This document shows positions 30,665-39,632 of a stretch of 40,614 nt of DNA, piece by piece. The notes below the pieces were generated by a model that saw only the letters and a program-made list of their open reading frames with translations, was not told the origin of the DNA and did no database searches. Numbering within the stretch: position 1 is the first letter of the stretch; each line of letters starts with the position of its first letter. Origin of the DNA: Trichosphaerium sp. ATCC 40318 (taxonomy: Eukaryota; Discosea; Flabellinia; Trichosidae); assembly GCA_038496445.1 (NCBI GenBank), contig JALMLS010000522.1, positions 1-40,614 on the forward strand, written 5' to 3'. The position numbers and the translations under genes are program-made.

Positions 30665-30673
30665 ATAGAAACC
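30665..30673 (+). repeat. Target-site duplication, right copy
   Basis: ATAGAAACC, identical to 26668-26676. Confidence 0.95.
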
Positions 30674-30715
30674 TGTGTGAAAGACGTTGTTGATCTGTTC
30701 GTGTTCCGTACCTGA
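30665..30715 (+). pseudogene. Orphaned 3' end of class 1 homeodomain copy 2
   Basis: In the frame entering the target duplication this reads IETCVKDVVDLFVFRT and stop. It aligns with the C-termini of copy 1 (RVDSFVNGMVDNFVF) and copy 3 (RIDDFMDKITYAFVL). It is the displaced tail of the gene starting at 25276. Confidence 0.88.
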
Positions 30716-31328
30716 AGTTAACGAGCGAACTCACCTCTATCTCTGTAACTGATAAATAAAATAGCAGAAAGCTGTTCAACAAGTTGGTTTCTGTTGTACA
30801 TCGCTAGAGTCTTATCAACGCCAAAATGGCTAGCTTATAGAGTAAGCCTACATTAATTCATGGTTCTTATTTATTCCTTCTACAAAAGCACCCGGTATGC
30901 ACTCTTAGCGCATAGATATACGTTTTTTACTTTTTCTAACGAAGCTCGGAACTTCTCCATAATGGGAGAGCTTTTCAGCTTGTTGAGCATACCTTACGCA
31001 TAAGTAGAGCTAAGAATCAGTGCAAATCTCCTTTAAAGCCTGTTTTAAGTGTTTTCAAACCTTTCCGTTTTTGGAGAATACTTCAGCTTTAAACTGGATT
31101 ATAAAACGTAGCGAGAAGAACGGCAATGATAGAACAGATCAAGTATTAAAAAAACAAAAACAGAATCGAGGTAAACAACTATGCGCAGAATCAATACGAT
31201 CTAGTACTACAACAGCATTGCAAGCGAATGATGTATTTTGTACGCATGTGTTCCTAATTTGGTCTGTTTTTAAGTTATAAAACAGAATTGCGCCAACAAC
31301 TAAACAACAACACCTCCTCTTCAATAAT
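30716..31328. other. Intergenic region upstream of class 1 copy 3
   Basis: About 610 bp. It contains CCTAATTTGG at 31253 and a leader nearly identical to that of copy 1 just before the ATG. No gene. Confidence 0.5.
31253..31262 (+). promoter_or_regulatory. CCTAATTTGG (CArG-like) element
   Basis: Fits CC(A/T)6GG, the MADS-box CArG consensus, 76 bp before the ATG at 31329. The same decamer occurs 75 bp before the ATG of class 1 copy 4. Confidence 0.5.
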
Positions 31329-32373
31329 ATGGCCGAACAAAAGGATAACAGCTCTTCCGTCGATAAACAAGTCATCAATCTTGCAAAAGGCGTTCGTGAT
31401 GCTCTTGTTATCACTCAAAAACGCGATGCTCCAGCTATTGTACCTCAGCTTAACAAGGATGACTTTATGTTATCACTTTCTAATCAACTAAAGAGCGAAA
31501 TACTAGTAGAAAAAGTAACTTGGCTTTTCTCACAGTACGTTTCAGCTCTCGCCAAACTCGAAGCAATCGTAGAAGAGAAACTTGAAGAGACCAAAGCAGT
31601 TCTGGAAGAACCTGAATTAGCTCAACTATTTCCACAAAGTTTGAAACTTCTAAAGTTAAACCTCGTATCTGCAAAGTTCAATGTTGTTCGCATTCAGTAT
31701 CAAGAACGACTTCTCGCAGCAGCTACCAAAGTAATTAAACGTCAACAAAATCTTCCTATTGATAACAGTAGAAAGCTTCCGAAGCGTGCTATTCGTATTC
31801 TAACAAACTGGCTATTCGTACACGCAGCAGTAAGTGGAGGTTTTTTATTAATTTATTAGTCATTTTTTTAACATTTTGCAGAATCCTTACCCAACCGAAG
31901 CAGAGAGACAAAAACTCGCATTTGTATGTGACTTGACATGGGGTAAAGTATTAAGGTGGTTCAACAACAACAGGAATCGTCGTCGTGCTGACTTACAAGC
32001 ATGGCTTGAAGCTCGTAAACAAGAAGAGTCTTCTACTGATATTGAACCGAAACCTACGGATGATCCTATGGAGACTGAAGCCATTCCTGCAATAGTACAG
32101 AAAGAGGTAGTACAAGCGATTGTTAAAGGAGAACATCTTCATGCTATCGTTAAAGAAGAAGCCCTTCATGCCATCGTTAAAGAAGAATACGATATAAACG
32201 ATATGTTTCCAGAACTAGATATGTACTATGATCCTTTCGGACAGGTTACAATGTCAAATGATTCTAACATTAATACTGATGGCATAAACCAAACGAACGC
32301 TGTAGAACGCATTGACGATTTCATGGACAAAATAACATACGCATTTGTCTTAGAAAACAGTAAATTCGAATAG
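31329..32373 (+). CDS. Class 1 homeodomain protein, copy 3
   Basis: Two exons, 31329-31829 and 31882-32373; about 330 residues. The first 130 nt and the leader are almost identical to copy 1 (MAEQKDNSSSVDKQVINLAK versus MAEQKNSSSSVDKQVINLAT), which points to recent duplication or conversion. The helical N-terminus and the ILTNWLFVHAA|NPYPTEAERQKLAFVCDLTW intron position are conserved; the recognition helix is VLRWFNNNRNRRRADLQAWL. The C-terminal part is different and shorter: it lacks the Pro/Lys-rich linker and the second intron. It carries a degenerate tandem repeat (AIVQKE, AIVKGE, AIVKEE, AIVKEE) resembling SUMO-acceptor psi-K-x-E sites, then an acidic tail (YDPFGQVTMSN...RIDDFMDKITYAFVL). 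AATAAA at 32386. Confidence 0.88.
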
Positions 32374-32967
32374 ATTTGTCAGTACAATAAAAAAAAATTC
32401 AATCACTAGTTTTTTATTTAGTTTACGCGAGAATTAAACCATTACGCGCAGTAATAGCGTAGTAGCTCTTTTTTATCAAAATATAAATTGTAGTTTAAAC
32501 GGCAAATTTGAAAAACAATTCAGGCTTTCTGTGCACTCCGTGAGATAGCAGGCTTTGCTGATAGTCTCACTCACAACAGCAACCAAGCGTACAATGCAAC
32601 ATTTTGGTAGTCTTGACAAACTGAGCGCTAGGTTGAATTGAAAAGCGAAGAATTGTTGTATTAGAACATCATCAGCGCGTTTGTATTAAGTAATGATTGA
32701 TACCATTTGAACGAGTGGAAGAAAACAAGCTTGTCTGGAATATAACTTTTCTGAACTTCCTCGTTTTGGAAAAGATACACAAAGTATGAAAATAGACAAC
32801 TCGCTGTATAAGGTTAAGGTGCTAAAAACAATAGCAAACAATAGATTAGTCCCGTTGAACTCAAATAGATTTTCTTTAGTTCTTGCGTAGGTCCTAATTT
32901 GGGTGATTAAGTTTCAAATTTATCTTGTTTTTAACAGAATTTCCACTCGCTATCAAGATTGAATACT
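32374..32967. other. Intergenic region between class 1 copies 3 and 4
   Basis: About 590 bp with no gene, ending in a promoter that carries CCTAATTTGG at 32893. Confidence 0.5.
32893..32902 (+). promoter_or_regulatory. CCTAATTTGG (CArG-like) element
   Basis: Identical decamer to 31253-31262, 75 bp before the ATG at 32968. Confidence 0.5.
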
Positions 32968-34387
32968 ATGTCTTCAGTTGATCAAGAAGTAATCAATCTT
33001 GCTCACCAAACTCGTAATGCACTTGTTATTACTAAAAAACGCGATGTTCCATCGATTGTACCAAGGCTAACAAGAAATGAAGTCATGGATAAACTGGAAG
33101 GTCAACTAACGAGTGAACTACTTGTAGAGAAAGTCTCTTGGCTTTACGCTCAATATATTTCAGCACTAAAAAAGCTTGAAGTAATTGTTGCAAACAAAGT
33201 TAAAGAGACAAAAGACGTACTAGAAGAACCTGAAATGGCTAATTTGTTCCCCGAAGAACTAAAAGACCTTAAATTACACCTTATATCTGTAAAGTTTAAC
33301 GTTGTTCGCGATAATTACCAGGAACGGCTTCGCAACGCCATTACCAGGGAATTAAAACGCCAAAGCGAGGTTCCTGAGGCAACAAAAAGAATTCCAAAGC
33401 GTGCAACACGCATACTTACAAACTGGCTCTTCAAAAACGCGGCAGTACGTTTTAATACCTTATCGTAGACTAACGTCAAATAGAATCCTTACCCAACTGA
33501 AGCGGATATACATAAACTTGGATTTGTATGTGACATGACATGGGCCAAAATTAAGACATGGTTCAACAACAACCGTAATCGCCGCCGTGGAGACTTACAA
33601 AAATGGCTTGTCGATCGTGGTATTATTCCTACTCCTAAAACATCAAAAGCTCGTCGCAAAAAGAACCTTTCCGGTATCCCAGCTGGTAGTGCGAAGCCTC
33701 TGAGAGCTAAACGTAGACCTAAATTAAAAGCCAAGAAAGTGCAAAAAAAGCCAGTAGAAAAGGAAGTTGTTGTTGTTGAACAACCGCCTCCTCAGTTCTT
33801 TCCTGCCACTCAACCATCTCCTGAACCTCAACCTATTCCTATCGATCTCACCAACGAACTTTCTCAACCTCAGGCCGTTCCTATGGATGTAACCAACGAA
33901 CAATCTCAAACTATATTATTCCCTGTCGTACAAAGCCAACCTCCTCAACCTCAATTTACTCCAGCAAATGAAGATCAATTTGATATCCTTTCAATTCCAC
34001 CTTTACCAATGCTCGTGGATGATATTCATCTTGACGGTGCATTGCCAAGTACGTTTTTACGCTTACAAACGGAATGATCTTGTTCTGATAGTTTTTTTAG
34101 CTTCTTATTTTGAAGATACGTTACCACTGCCACTGTTCGGTGTTGACGATATACACAAAAACGAACCTGACTTCTTCAACAACGAGATGTCCGGTTTTGA
34201 TATGGATGAAGACATGGGATACAGTAACATGCCTACTGCATTCCAAGATTCGCCAGACATGATGTTCAATGCTATGGGAGAATTAACTTTACCAAACTTG
34301 TACACTGATGATTTCAACAATAGCCGTATCCCTGAAAAAACAGCAGATCCTTTCTTCTATCATACCATGGATGCTGAATATATTTAG
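32968..34387 (+). CDS. Class 1 homeodomain protein, copy 4
   Basis: Three exons (32968-33444, 33484-34048, 34101-34387); about 442 residues. The ATG at 32968 (MSSVDQEVINLAHQTRNALV) is the first true ATG. The helical N-terminus ends ILTNWLFKNAA; the intron is followed by NPYPTEADIHKLGFVCDMTW and IKTWFNNNRNRRRGDLQKWL. A basic stretch (KARRKKN, AKRRPKLKAKKVQKK) is followed by a Pro/Gln-rich region with IDLTNE and MDVTNE repeats. The last exon carries FDMDEDMGYSNMPTAFQ and MMFNAMGELTLPN, matching copy 2. The second intron sits at the same place and phase as in copies 1 and 2. It is probably a DNA-binding activator. Confidence 0.88.
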
Positions 34388-34727
34388 TCGTATTAATGTC
34401 CACAACCTATGTAGCTTTCGAATAAACTATAAATATATATTTCATTGAGTTTCTCTTTTTGTATGGTTCACTTTATGTACAAATAAGAATGTTAAACACA
34501 ATCTTCGCAGCGTTACACATATTTTCTTTGCGCTTCGGTAATTTAAAAGATGTGCTTTACGTGTTATAGAATACCATATGGTTGACAACTTTTTCTTTTT
34601 CCTCATGCCAAAAAAAGATTGCGAAAAGAAAACAAGGTGGTTTATTATGAAGTACAAGGCTAAGATTACAATTGAATATCTTTTGTTTAGCTCTAGACAG
34701 TAATTTGCGATTGCTACCAAATTGGTT
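34388..34727. other. Convergent gap between class 1 and class 2 blocks
   Basis: About 340 bp where the plus-strand class 1 series meets the minus-strand class 2 series. No gene is seen. Confidence 0.5.
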
Positions 34728-35261
34728 CTATTTCTCGGTCTTCACACGTTTGAGCGCTCTTTTGTTTCTTTCGGCTTCCATACGGCGTTTATTGTCCTTC
34801 TTGGTATGTCCACGGCGACGACGGGTATTTGTGAACCACACCTTAACTTGAGCAACGCGCAGACCAGCTATTTCAGCGATTTCAATACATTGACCATGAT
34901 TTGGATATGGTAGTGGAATGTGAGGAGTGTACCAATCTTCCATGACTTGAATGGCTCTTGAAACATGGTTTGCTGGACGATTGTGACCATTCGTGTGTGG
35001 AATGGCAGTGTTGTATGTGTTTTCGTAGTGAGTGAGCATTGCATTAATATTGTTGAGGAGACCTTGCTGTTGATCTCTTGCTATCTCTTGCAACAGGTTG
35101 CTAACAATGTTGTCACGTTTTTCAACAATGCTAAGGCACATTTTTGTGAATTTTTCAACGATAGCTGAATCGACGTGTGAGATATCAGGAGCGAATCCAA
35201 TTACTTTATCGCCGTTGATCTCTACTAGCTTCTTGTATGCTTCAAATGCCATGTTGTTCAT
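34728..35261 (-). CDS. Class 2 (RRGHT) homeodomain protein
   Basis: Single exon, ATG at 35261 (MNNMAFEAYKKLVEINGDKV); 177 residues. The helical N-terminal domain (VEKFTKMCLSIVEKRDNIV, NLLQEIARDQQQ, INAMLTHYENTYN) is shared with the next minus-strand genes. The homeodomain (NRPANHVSRAIQVMEDWYTP...PYPNHGQCIEIAEIAGLRVA) ends in the recognition helix VKVWFTNTRRRRGHT, with a TALE-like PYP loop. A basic tail (KKDNKRRMEAERNKRALKR, VKTEK) is a likely nuclear-localisation signal. The RRRRGHT end resembles the RRRxGWT of fungal HD1 mating proteins. There is no activation-like acidic tail, so it may need a partner such as a class 1 protein (inference). Confidence 0.88.
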   Translation of the reverse strand: MNNMAFEAYKKLVEINGDKVIGFAPDISHVDSAIVEKFTKMCLSIVEKRDNIVSNLLQEIARDQQQGLLNNINAMLTHYENTYNTAIPHTNGHNRPANHVSRAIQVMEDWYTPHIPLPYPNHGQCIEIAEIAGLRVAQVKVWFTNTRRRRGHTKKDNKRRMEAERNKRALKRVKTEK

Positions 35262-35328
35262 GTTGATGATGAGGTGTTGTTGTACTATTGCGATAATAAT
35301 GATTGTTTGAGTGTAAAATTTTAGACAA

Positions 35329-35356
35329 CCAAATTCTAATTCACTGTTGATTGGTT
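35329..35356 (-). promoter_or_regulatory. Conserved 28-bp class 2 promoter block
   Basis: Read toward the gene it starts AACCAATCAACA (a CCAAT box) and ends AGAATTTGG, 68-95 bp upstream of the ATG. It is shared with 36668-36695 and 38182-38209 with only one to three differences. Confidence 0.6.
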
Positions 35357-35399
35357 TGCTTCTATTTTTACTTATTTTCCATAAAAAGCGCTAAATATA

Positions 35400-35681
35400 T
35401 AATCAATCTAAACGTTTGTACCTTTTGTTGGAATAGCATCTTTGCGTGTTTTCGTATTAAGTGATCATTACATTGATATGGTTGAGAGGTCCTTGCTCTT
35501 GGTCTGTTGTTATTTCTTCCAAAAGGTTGCCAACAATCTCGTCACGTTTTTCAACAAAGTTGAGACACATGCTATTGAACTCGTCAACAATAGCTGGATT
35601 GAGGTGCGAAACATCAGGAGAATTTCCAATTACTTTGTCACTGTTGATTTCTAGAACCTTCTTATACGCTTCGAATGCCTT
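35400..35681 (-). pseudogene. Relic of a class 2 homeodomain gene
   Basis: Aligned with its neighbours, this reads (K)AFEAYKKVLEINSDKVIG...VDEFNSMCLNFVEKRDEIVG...EEITTDQEQGPLNHINVMIT. The start ATG is AAG (about 35679-35681). A TAA replaces His after MIT, similarity fades after YENT, and the whole homeodomain is missing, ending near the promoter of the intact copy at 34.7 kb. CCAAATTC survives upstream at 35725. It is therefore a dead tandem duplicate, truncated at its 3' end. Confidence 0.8.
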
Positions 35682-36063
35682 CGTGATGAGTTGGAAATTT
35701 GAGCGCCAAATATTTTTTTTACTACCAAATTCAGTAACCAATAAAGAAAGCCATAGATTCGTTGCCAAAAACCAAACATTGGAGAAAAGAAAGATACATA
35801 GCTAAATCAGCTATACCGCAATGATTCTCCGTTACAGTAGTTGATTGTTTCAGCTGGTATCGTTATGTACAATTAAATGGAATTTATGCTGGGTACAAGG
35901 AAGGGACTTTCTCAACGGAAATGGTCTTGTGGCTATTGATATTTATAGTCGTTCTGGACTTACTCATCAACGTATACAAAAAAAAAGAGGGACTCAGGGT
36001 ATTGACAACTAAGGATCGTAGTTTATTGTTATTAATTTAACTCTATAGAAAAGTACATCGGTT
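35682..36063. other. Intergenic region
   Basis: About 380 bp upstream of the relic. It holds a CCAAATTC at 35725-35732 and an ACCAAT-like remnant of the class 2 promoter; otherwise nothing is seen. Confidence 0.45.
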
Positions 36064-36597
36064 CTATTGTTCAGTTTTTACACGCTTCGCTTTGCTTTCT
36101 TCTTTTATTGAAGCCAATTTGCGTTTGTTTTCCTTGTGGGTATGTCCACGGCGACGGCGGGCGTTGATAAACCACACTCTGACTTGAGTAACACGTAGTC
36201 CAGCTTGCCTAGCGATTTGAATGTACTGATGATGATCTGGATATGGCTGTGGAATGCGAGGAGTGTACCAATCTTCCATGACTTGAATAGCATCTGCTGA
36301 ATGATTCGCTGGACGATTGTGACCATTTGTGTCAGGTATTGCAACATTGTAGGTGGTTTCGTAGTGGTGAATCATCCCTTGAAGGTCCTTGAGAGGTGAC
36401 TGTTCTTGATCGGTTGTTATCTCTTGCAAAAGGTTGGCAACAATCTTGTCACGTTTTTCAACAAAGTTGAGACATATTTTAGTGAACTCTTCAACGAGAG
36501 CTGAAGCGACGTGTGAGATATCAGGAGCGAATCCAATTACTTTATCGCCGTTGATTTCTACTATCTTCTTGTATGCTTCAAATGCCATGTTGTTCAT
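36064..36597 (-). CDS. Class 2 (RRGHT) homeodomain protein
   Basis: Single exon, ATG at 36597 (MNNMAFEAYKKIVEINGDKV); 177 residues. The frame is open further upstream, but the start is set by alignment with the copies at 35261 and 38111 and by the promoter block at 36668. The N-terminal helical domain includes ALVEEFTKICLNFVEKRDKI and ANLLQEITTDQEQSP. The homeodomain is NRPANHSADAIQVMEDWYTP...PYPDHHQYIQIARQAGLRVT with recognition helix VRVWFINARRRRGHT, keeping TALE-typical Ile50 and Asn51. The basic tail (KENKRKLASIKEESKAKR) also contains IKEE, a possible SUMO-acceptor motif. It is nearly identical to the 34.7 kb copy over its first 140 nt and leader. Confidence 0.88.
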   Translation of the reverse strand: MNNMAFEAYKKIVEINGDKVIGFAPDISHVASALVEEFTKICLNFVEKRDKIVANLLQEITTDQEQSPLKDLQGMIHHYETTYNVAIPDTNGHNRPANHSADAIQVMEDWYTPRIPQPYPDHHQYIQIARQAGLRVTQVRVWFINARRRRGHTHKENKRKLASIKEESKAKRVKTEQ

Positions 36598-37571
36598 GTT
36601 GATGATGAGGTGTTGTTGTTGTACTATTGCGATAAAAATGATCGTTTGAGTGTAAAATTTTAGACAACCAAATTCTAATTCAGTGTTGATTGGTTTGCTT
36701 CTATTTTTATATATTTTCCTTTCAATTTGATGGACGAATACTATCAATCTATACACATGATTGATACACTTGTTTGGATCAACAGAGGTGAGAGGTTCGA
36801 AAAAATCAATCATCACTGAACAAAAACAAGCTTCTTTCTTGAGCAGAAACTGAGCTTTCTAGCGTTTACTACCAAGTACTACGTTGATTGTGTTCTTGGT
36901 TTCGTAGTTTAAAGTTTAGCCTAACTCTAACAAATGTTCATTCTAGACAATAACAACATTGTGGCATAGTTCGTAACGCTCAGAAAGTTCACATAGGAAC
37001 TCTATCAATCTGAATAAAACAAAATCTCAAACCAATCACCGCTGATCGAAAACAGCTTTCACTCACAAACTGGAAAACGGAATAATATCAATCTATCGTC
37101 GACCTGATAAGCAGCAATTTTTTGTTTACAGAAACATGCAAAGCGACTGGTACAAAAGAGTCGTAGGTCGAAAAACCGCGTCGGGGGAACAAAATGACTT
37201 CATTTTACACAAAGATAACCTCTTTTAGTCGAAAACAACAAAAAACAGCTTTAGGAGCTCGGTTTACAGTATTGACGGGAAATATGTAACAACAGAACAG
37301 TTTGTAAGGTAATGAGAGCAATCTTGCGTTCTTGCAATTCCAAAACGAGCATGTTTTGAATTTCGGCGTTTTACATCCTTACCCGACCTGGGAAGGATAT
37401 CTACAAGCTACCAGAGGTAGCCGAGAATACATACCGTACATTAAACACTCTCTAATGTACCGAAAAGAGAAATAAAAAAAGAACTCGAGAAAATACAAAT
37501 TAGGCGATTTTTAGTTACAAAATATTCGTTTTTATTAATTTAACAAGGGTTGTAATAGATAAAAGAATACA
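36598..37571. other. Intergenic region
   Basis: About 970 bp. Its left 120 bp duplicate the leader and promoter of the 34.7 kb gene. No other gene or repeat is seen. Confidence 0.5.
36668..36695 (-). promoter_or_regulatory. Conserved 28-bp class 2 promoter block
   Basis: Same block as 35329-35356 with a single C/G difference, 71-98 bp upstream of the ATG at 36597. Confidence 0.6.
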
Positions 37572-38111
37572 TTATTCGTCTGTATCATTCTTTGCTCGTT
37601 TTGCATTTCTTTTTGCTTTTTCAGCTTCCATTTTACGTTTGAGGTCCTTCCTTGTATGTCCACGGCGACTGCGTGTGTTAGAGAACCATACTCTTACTTG
37701 AGGAATAGATAGCTGCGCATTTTCAGCGATTTCGACTATTTGGTGGCGATCTGGATAAGGTAGTGGAAGATGTAGGGTGTACCAAGATTCCATTACTTGA
37801 ATTGAGGCACGCGAATGAGCCGCTGGGCGAACGTTACCTTTTTCGACAGGTATAGCTGGGTTATAAGTGTTTTCATACTGGCGGAGCATCCCGTTAATGT
37901 CGTTTAGCGGTGATTGTTCTTGGTCTCTTGCTATTTCTTCCAGAAGGTTGGCAACACTTTGTTCACGTTTTTCTACCAAGTCGAGGCAGGAGAAAACGTA
38001 TTTCTCAATGGTGGCTGGGTCAATGTGTGATATATCAGGTGCATCACCAATTACTTTATCACCGTTGATTTCTACTAGTTGCTTGTATGCTTCGAATGCC
38101 GTGGTGTCCAT
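37572..38111 (-). CDS. Class 2 (RRGHT) homeodomain protein
   Basis: Single exon, ATG at 38111 (MDTTAFEAYKQLVEINGDKV); 179 residues. The helical N-terminal domain is diverged but alignable (ATIEKYVFSCLDLVEKREQS, ANLLEEIARDQEQSP, MLRQYENTYNPAIP). The homeodomain is RPAAHSRASIQVMESWYTLH...PYPDRHQIVEIAENAQLSIP with recognition helix VRVWFSNTRSRRGHT: one Arg of the RRRR run is Ser, and the position before Asn51 is Ser rather than Ile or Thr, so DNA contacts may differ. A Lys/Arg-rich tail (KDLKRKMEAEKAKRNAKRAK) ends NDTDE. It is the most diverged intact class 2 copy on this strand, yet its promoter block at 38182 is conserved. Confidence 0.88.
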   Translation of the reverse strand: MDTTAFEAYKQLVEINGDKVIGDAPDISHIDPATIEKYVFSCLDLVEKREQSVANLLEEIARDQEQSPLNDINGMLRQYENTYNPAIPVEKGNVRPAAHSRASIQVMESWYTLHLPLPYPDRHQIVEIAENAQLSIPQVRVWFSNTRSRRGHTRKDLKRKMEAEKAKRNAKRAKNDTDE

Positions 38112-39110
38112 GTTGATGAGGTGTGGTTGTAGTGTGATTGAAATTATATTGATATTTTTTGAGTGTAAAAAGTTGAGGTGGCCAAATTCTCGTTCACTGT
38201 TGATTGGTTCTGATAGATTTTTCGCCAATCGAGTGACACTATTATGAGCATACACTGTAAACAACGAAATAGCATTGCGGCTGTACAGGTATAGCCAGTT
38301 TAATCTCAAACTGGAACAGCTTTCGGACAAATATTAAATTCACAAAACTAACAATGAGCTAACAGCGTGCAAACATACGCTCATGTAGTTTTTAGAAAAC
38401 ATCGAGAGCGATTTATGAGATATCAATCAAACTCAATCAGCACTGAATTTGTTCCTTCTAATCGCTCACTTCGTCGTATCAATCTACGAGTTCACATTTT
38501 GAATATACTTTTAAAAAAAGCGCTATCTTTTTTAAAACCAATCTATAGTACAAAATACGCGTTGGTGGATAATATACGAACGTTCTACAGTATATATAAG
38601 CACATTGAATTCGTTGCAAAAAAAAAATACAACCCACGCAGTAATGTTTATGTCTGGGTCCTGTACTAGCAAGCTACGAATATTTTCGTTCGTGGGAACC
38701 TTTTTGGGAGTTGTTTCCACGCCAATTCCAAAACTAGCAAGTTCCGATTTCTGCATTTTACGTCCTTTCCGTACGTGAACAGAATTTAACAACAAAGCTA
38801 CCGTTCGATAAACAGGTTTCCGGCGCAAAATGCATCATACGGAATTTTTTTATTTTAAAACATCGATACAGACACAGTTTACTGTCGAGGTGTACTTCTA
38901 GTAGCATACAAAGCATTAATAAGAGTAAACTGTTAGATGGTTACAATTGCAGAGGCGTTAAATAAAACTAAAACAAAATCGCTAAACGAGTGCATCTACG
39001 CCTAGGGATACCATAACACAAAACAAAACAAGTATTATAAATCAATTATTTAATTGTCATTACATTTTTTTTGTACAATACCGCTGGCGATGCGCCATAG
39101 GCACAAGAGC
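38112..39110. other. Intergenic region
   Basis: About 1 kb. Apart from the promoter block near 38182, I see no supported gene; open frames here are A/T-driven. Confidence 0.5.
38182..38209 (-). promoter_or_regulatory. Conserved 28-bp class 2 promoter block
   Basis: Same block as 35329-35356 with two differences, 71-98 bp upstream of the ATG at 38111. Confidence 0.6.
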
Positions 39111-39632
39111 TTACTTCTTCTCTTGTTTGGTTTTTTGACGCTTGGCAGCTTCTTTCGCTGCTTCTTCCTCGCGTTTACGCTTAGCTCTTGCTTCCTTGAT
39201 ACGAGTACGCCTGTTCTGAAACCACAAGCTTACTTGCCCTTCCTTTAAACCGCACTCAATAGCGATAATCTTCTTTTCTTGAGCTGTAATATAAGTTTTC
39301 TTGTTGTACCATTCCATTAGATAGTCAACAGTATCTTGTGGATGATTTCTTGGACGTCTTCTGCGAGGTGGAGGAGGTAGGTTTTCACCAGTTGCCTCAT
39401 TGTCGAATTGCTCATACAACACGTCGTCTTGGCCGAGTCCAAGGTTGGCTATCATACTTTTGATCATGTGTTCTGATTCGGCATCGATGGCAGATTGTTC
39501 GTGGATAGATAGTGCGCAAACTTGTTGCACTTCAAGGCTGTTAATGTCACCCAAGGATTCTGCGTCAAATTCAACGGTTTCGGATGTATTCATTGTAACC
39601 ATTTTCTCTATCATTGTAGCTGTTGTTGTCAT
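39111..39632 (-). CDS. Typical (non-TALE) homeodomain protein
   Basis: The ATG at 39632 (MTTTATMIEKMVTMNTSETV) is preferred over the upstream in-frame ATG at 39722, because a CAAC-rich leader like those of the sister genes directly precedes it and the AAATTTGG element then falls at the usual distance. The product is about 173 residues with an acidic N-terminal half (VEFDAESLGDINSLE). The homeodomain is RRRRPRNHPQDTVDYLMEWY, NKKTYITAQEKKIIAIECGL, KEGQVSLWFQNRRTRIKEAR, with classical Gln50, Asn51 and Arg53 and apparently no three-residue loop insertion. The tail is Lys/Arg/Glu-rich. It is a third homeodomain type in the cluster, closer to canonical fungal or animal-like homeodomains than classes 1 and 2. 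Confidence 0.85.
   Translation of the reverse strand: MTTTATMIEKMVTMNTSETVEFDAESLGDINSLEVQQVCALSIHEQSAIDAESEHMIKSMIANLGLGQDDVLYEQFDNEATGENLPPPPRRRRPRNHPQDTVDYLMEWYNKKTYITAQEKKIIAIECGLKEGQVSLWFQNRRTRIKEARAKRKREEEAAKEAAKRQKTKQEKK

Noticed and set aside
36598-36816. N-terminal extension of the class 2 gene (start at 36816)
   Set aside because: The extension covers the conserved promoter block and leader, and paralogues start at the aligned internal ATG.
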